Program-made: the position numbers and the translations under genes
In this document: positions 43,153 to 43,580 of the stretch, one piece after another
Numbering within the stretch: position 1 is the stretch's first letter
Layout of the letters: the number at the start of each line of letters is the position of its first letter
Source of the DNA: Anaerostipes sp.
GTDB taxonomy: Bacteria; Bacillota; Clostridia; Lachnospirales; Lachnospiraceae
Direction: 5' to 3'
Assembly: GCA_028697725.1 (NCBI GenBank)
Contig: JAQVEG010000017.1
Coordinates: forward strand, 3,932-47,511
DNA length: 43,580 nt
Notes under the pieces: model-generated
Told to the model about the DNA's origin: nothing
Seen by the model: only the letters and a program-made list of their open reading frames with translations
The model's database searches: none

Positions 43153-43225
43153 AGCCGTTGACCGGACTTGAACCGGTAACCTGCTGATTACAAATCAGCT
43201 GCTCTGCCAATTGAGCCACAACGGC
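43153..43225 (-). tRNA. tRNA-Thr (TGT)
   Basis: 73 nt. Acceptor GCCGTTG/CAACGGC, discriminator T, anticodon loop TTTGTAA. Confidence 0.95.
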
Positions 43226-43256
43226 ATATGTAATTCATTAGTATATGATAATACAA

Positions 43257-43328
43257 TGACTCCAACGGGATTTGAACCCGTGTTACCGCCGTGAAAGGGC
43301 GGTGTCTTAACCACTTGACCATGGAGCC
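43257..43328 (-). tRNA. tRNA-Glu (TTC)
   Basis: 72 nt. Acceptor GGCTCCA/TGGAGTC with one G-U pair, anticodon loop CTTTCAC. A short perfect hairpin (GACCG/CGGTC, 43339-43353) lies between it and tRNA-Asn. Confidence 0.95.
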
Positions 43329-43357
43329 TTTCTTTCCTGACCGCTTCACGGTCTAAC

Positions 43358-43430
43358 CTCCCCGAGCTGGGCTCGAACCAGCGACAGCACGGTTAACAGC
43401 CGTGTGCTCTACCAACTGAGCTATCGAGGA
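43358..43430 (-). tRNA. tRNA-Asn (GTT)
   Basis: 73 nt. Acceptor TCCTCGA/TCGGGGA, discriminator G, anticodon loop CTGTTAA. First tRNA after the 23S gene. Confidence 0.95.
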
Positions 43431-43525
43431 TTATAATACATCTTACTTTTGTGTATCTTCAAAACATCATACAGAAATTCTTCATCAAATCTTTTCTTCC
43501 ACTCTTTCCACTTACCTCTGTTTTT

Positions 43526-43580
43526 TGGTCAAAGCCTCGACCGATTAGTAACAGTCAGCTCCATACATTACTGTACTTCC
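43526..43580 (-). rRNA. 23S rRNA, 3' end only
   Basis: Minus-strand sequence GGAGCTGACTGTTACTAATC followed by GGTCGAGGCTTTGACC matches the conserved 3' end of bacterial 23S rRNA (the ACTAATCGGTCGAGG part is diagnostic). The exact 3' end near 43526 is estimated. The gene continues beyond the right edge. Confidence 0.85.

Noticed and set aside
1-43580. Insertion sequences, integrases or prophage genes
   Set aside because: No transposase, integrase or phage structural protein is recognisable, and no flanking direct or inverted repeats mark an element.

Overview
The window looks like a chromosomal segment of an AT-rich, low-GC Gram-positive anaerobe, most likely Lachnospiraceae (Clostridia). The evidence is strong AGGAGG ribosome binding sites, sigma-A type promoters, CDP-glycerol teichoic acid genes, lysine-rich secreted wall proteins with SH3b/NlpC/P60, 3D and Big_2-like domains, and a DUF6320/acyltransferase/esterase module that I recall mainly from Clostridia. 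The genus call is inference. Almost everything is on the minus strand and reads right to left.

Right end (42.5-43.58 kb): the 3' end of a 23S rRNA gene, then eight tRNAs (Asn, Glu, Thr, CAU, Asp, Val, Leu, Arg) ending in a strong terminator. No 5S gene lies between the 23S gene and the first tRNA. Next come two tandem paralogous secreted NlpC/P60 endopeptidases (40.8-42.4 kb), a previously unlabelled stretch that looks like a structured ~160-nt RNA gene (40.63-40.79 kb), and pyrG (38.9-40.5 kb).

Envelope region (16-38.7 kb): two related large membrane proteins (probably DUF6020 family) and a degraded third copy; a GT2 polyprenyl-phosphate glycosyltransferase, a GtrA flippase and a YfhO GT-C protein, which together resemble the CsbB-GtcA-YfhO teichoic acid glycosylation system; a secreted 3D-domain protein; galE; a secreted Big_2-like/GDPD phosphodiesterase; glf; an acyltransferase-3 protein; an O-antigen-ligase/Wzy-like protein; a secreted beta-helix protein; and three TagF-GT4 type genes in progressive decay (one intact, one without catalytic motifs, one pseudogene).

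Teichoic acid operon (5.4-16.0 kb): tagG-tagH-tagD-galU followed by GT2-TagF fusion, GT2, GT2-TagF fusion and two stand-alone TagB/TagF-like enzymes. It would make CDP-glycerol, polymerise a glycerol-phosphate-containing and glycosylated polymer, and export it. PyrG supplies CTP; GalU, GalE and Glf supply UDP-Glc, UDP-Gal and UDP-Galf. No tagO/tagA-like starter gene is present, so synthesis must be primed from elsewhere.

Left end (0-5.4 kb): a MATE efflux gene driven by a MerR-type promoter with a 19-bp spacer and a dyad, next to its divergent MerR regulator; an operon of a condensation-fold acyltransferase, a DUF6320 membrane protein and an HSL-family esterase; and the start of an unfinished gene at the edge.

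The points most worth a second look are the candidate structured RNA at 40.63-40.79 kb, WalR-like boxes (TGTWAH-N5-TGTWAH) just downstream of the -10 of all three secreted wall hydrolase genes, the decay series of TagF-GT4 paralogues, the MerR promoter, and a 12-bp perfect inverted repeat in front of the 38.7-kb gene.
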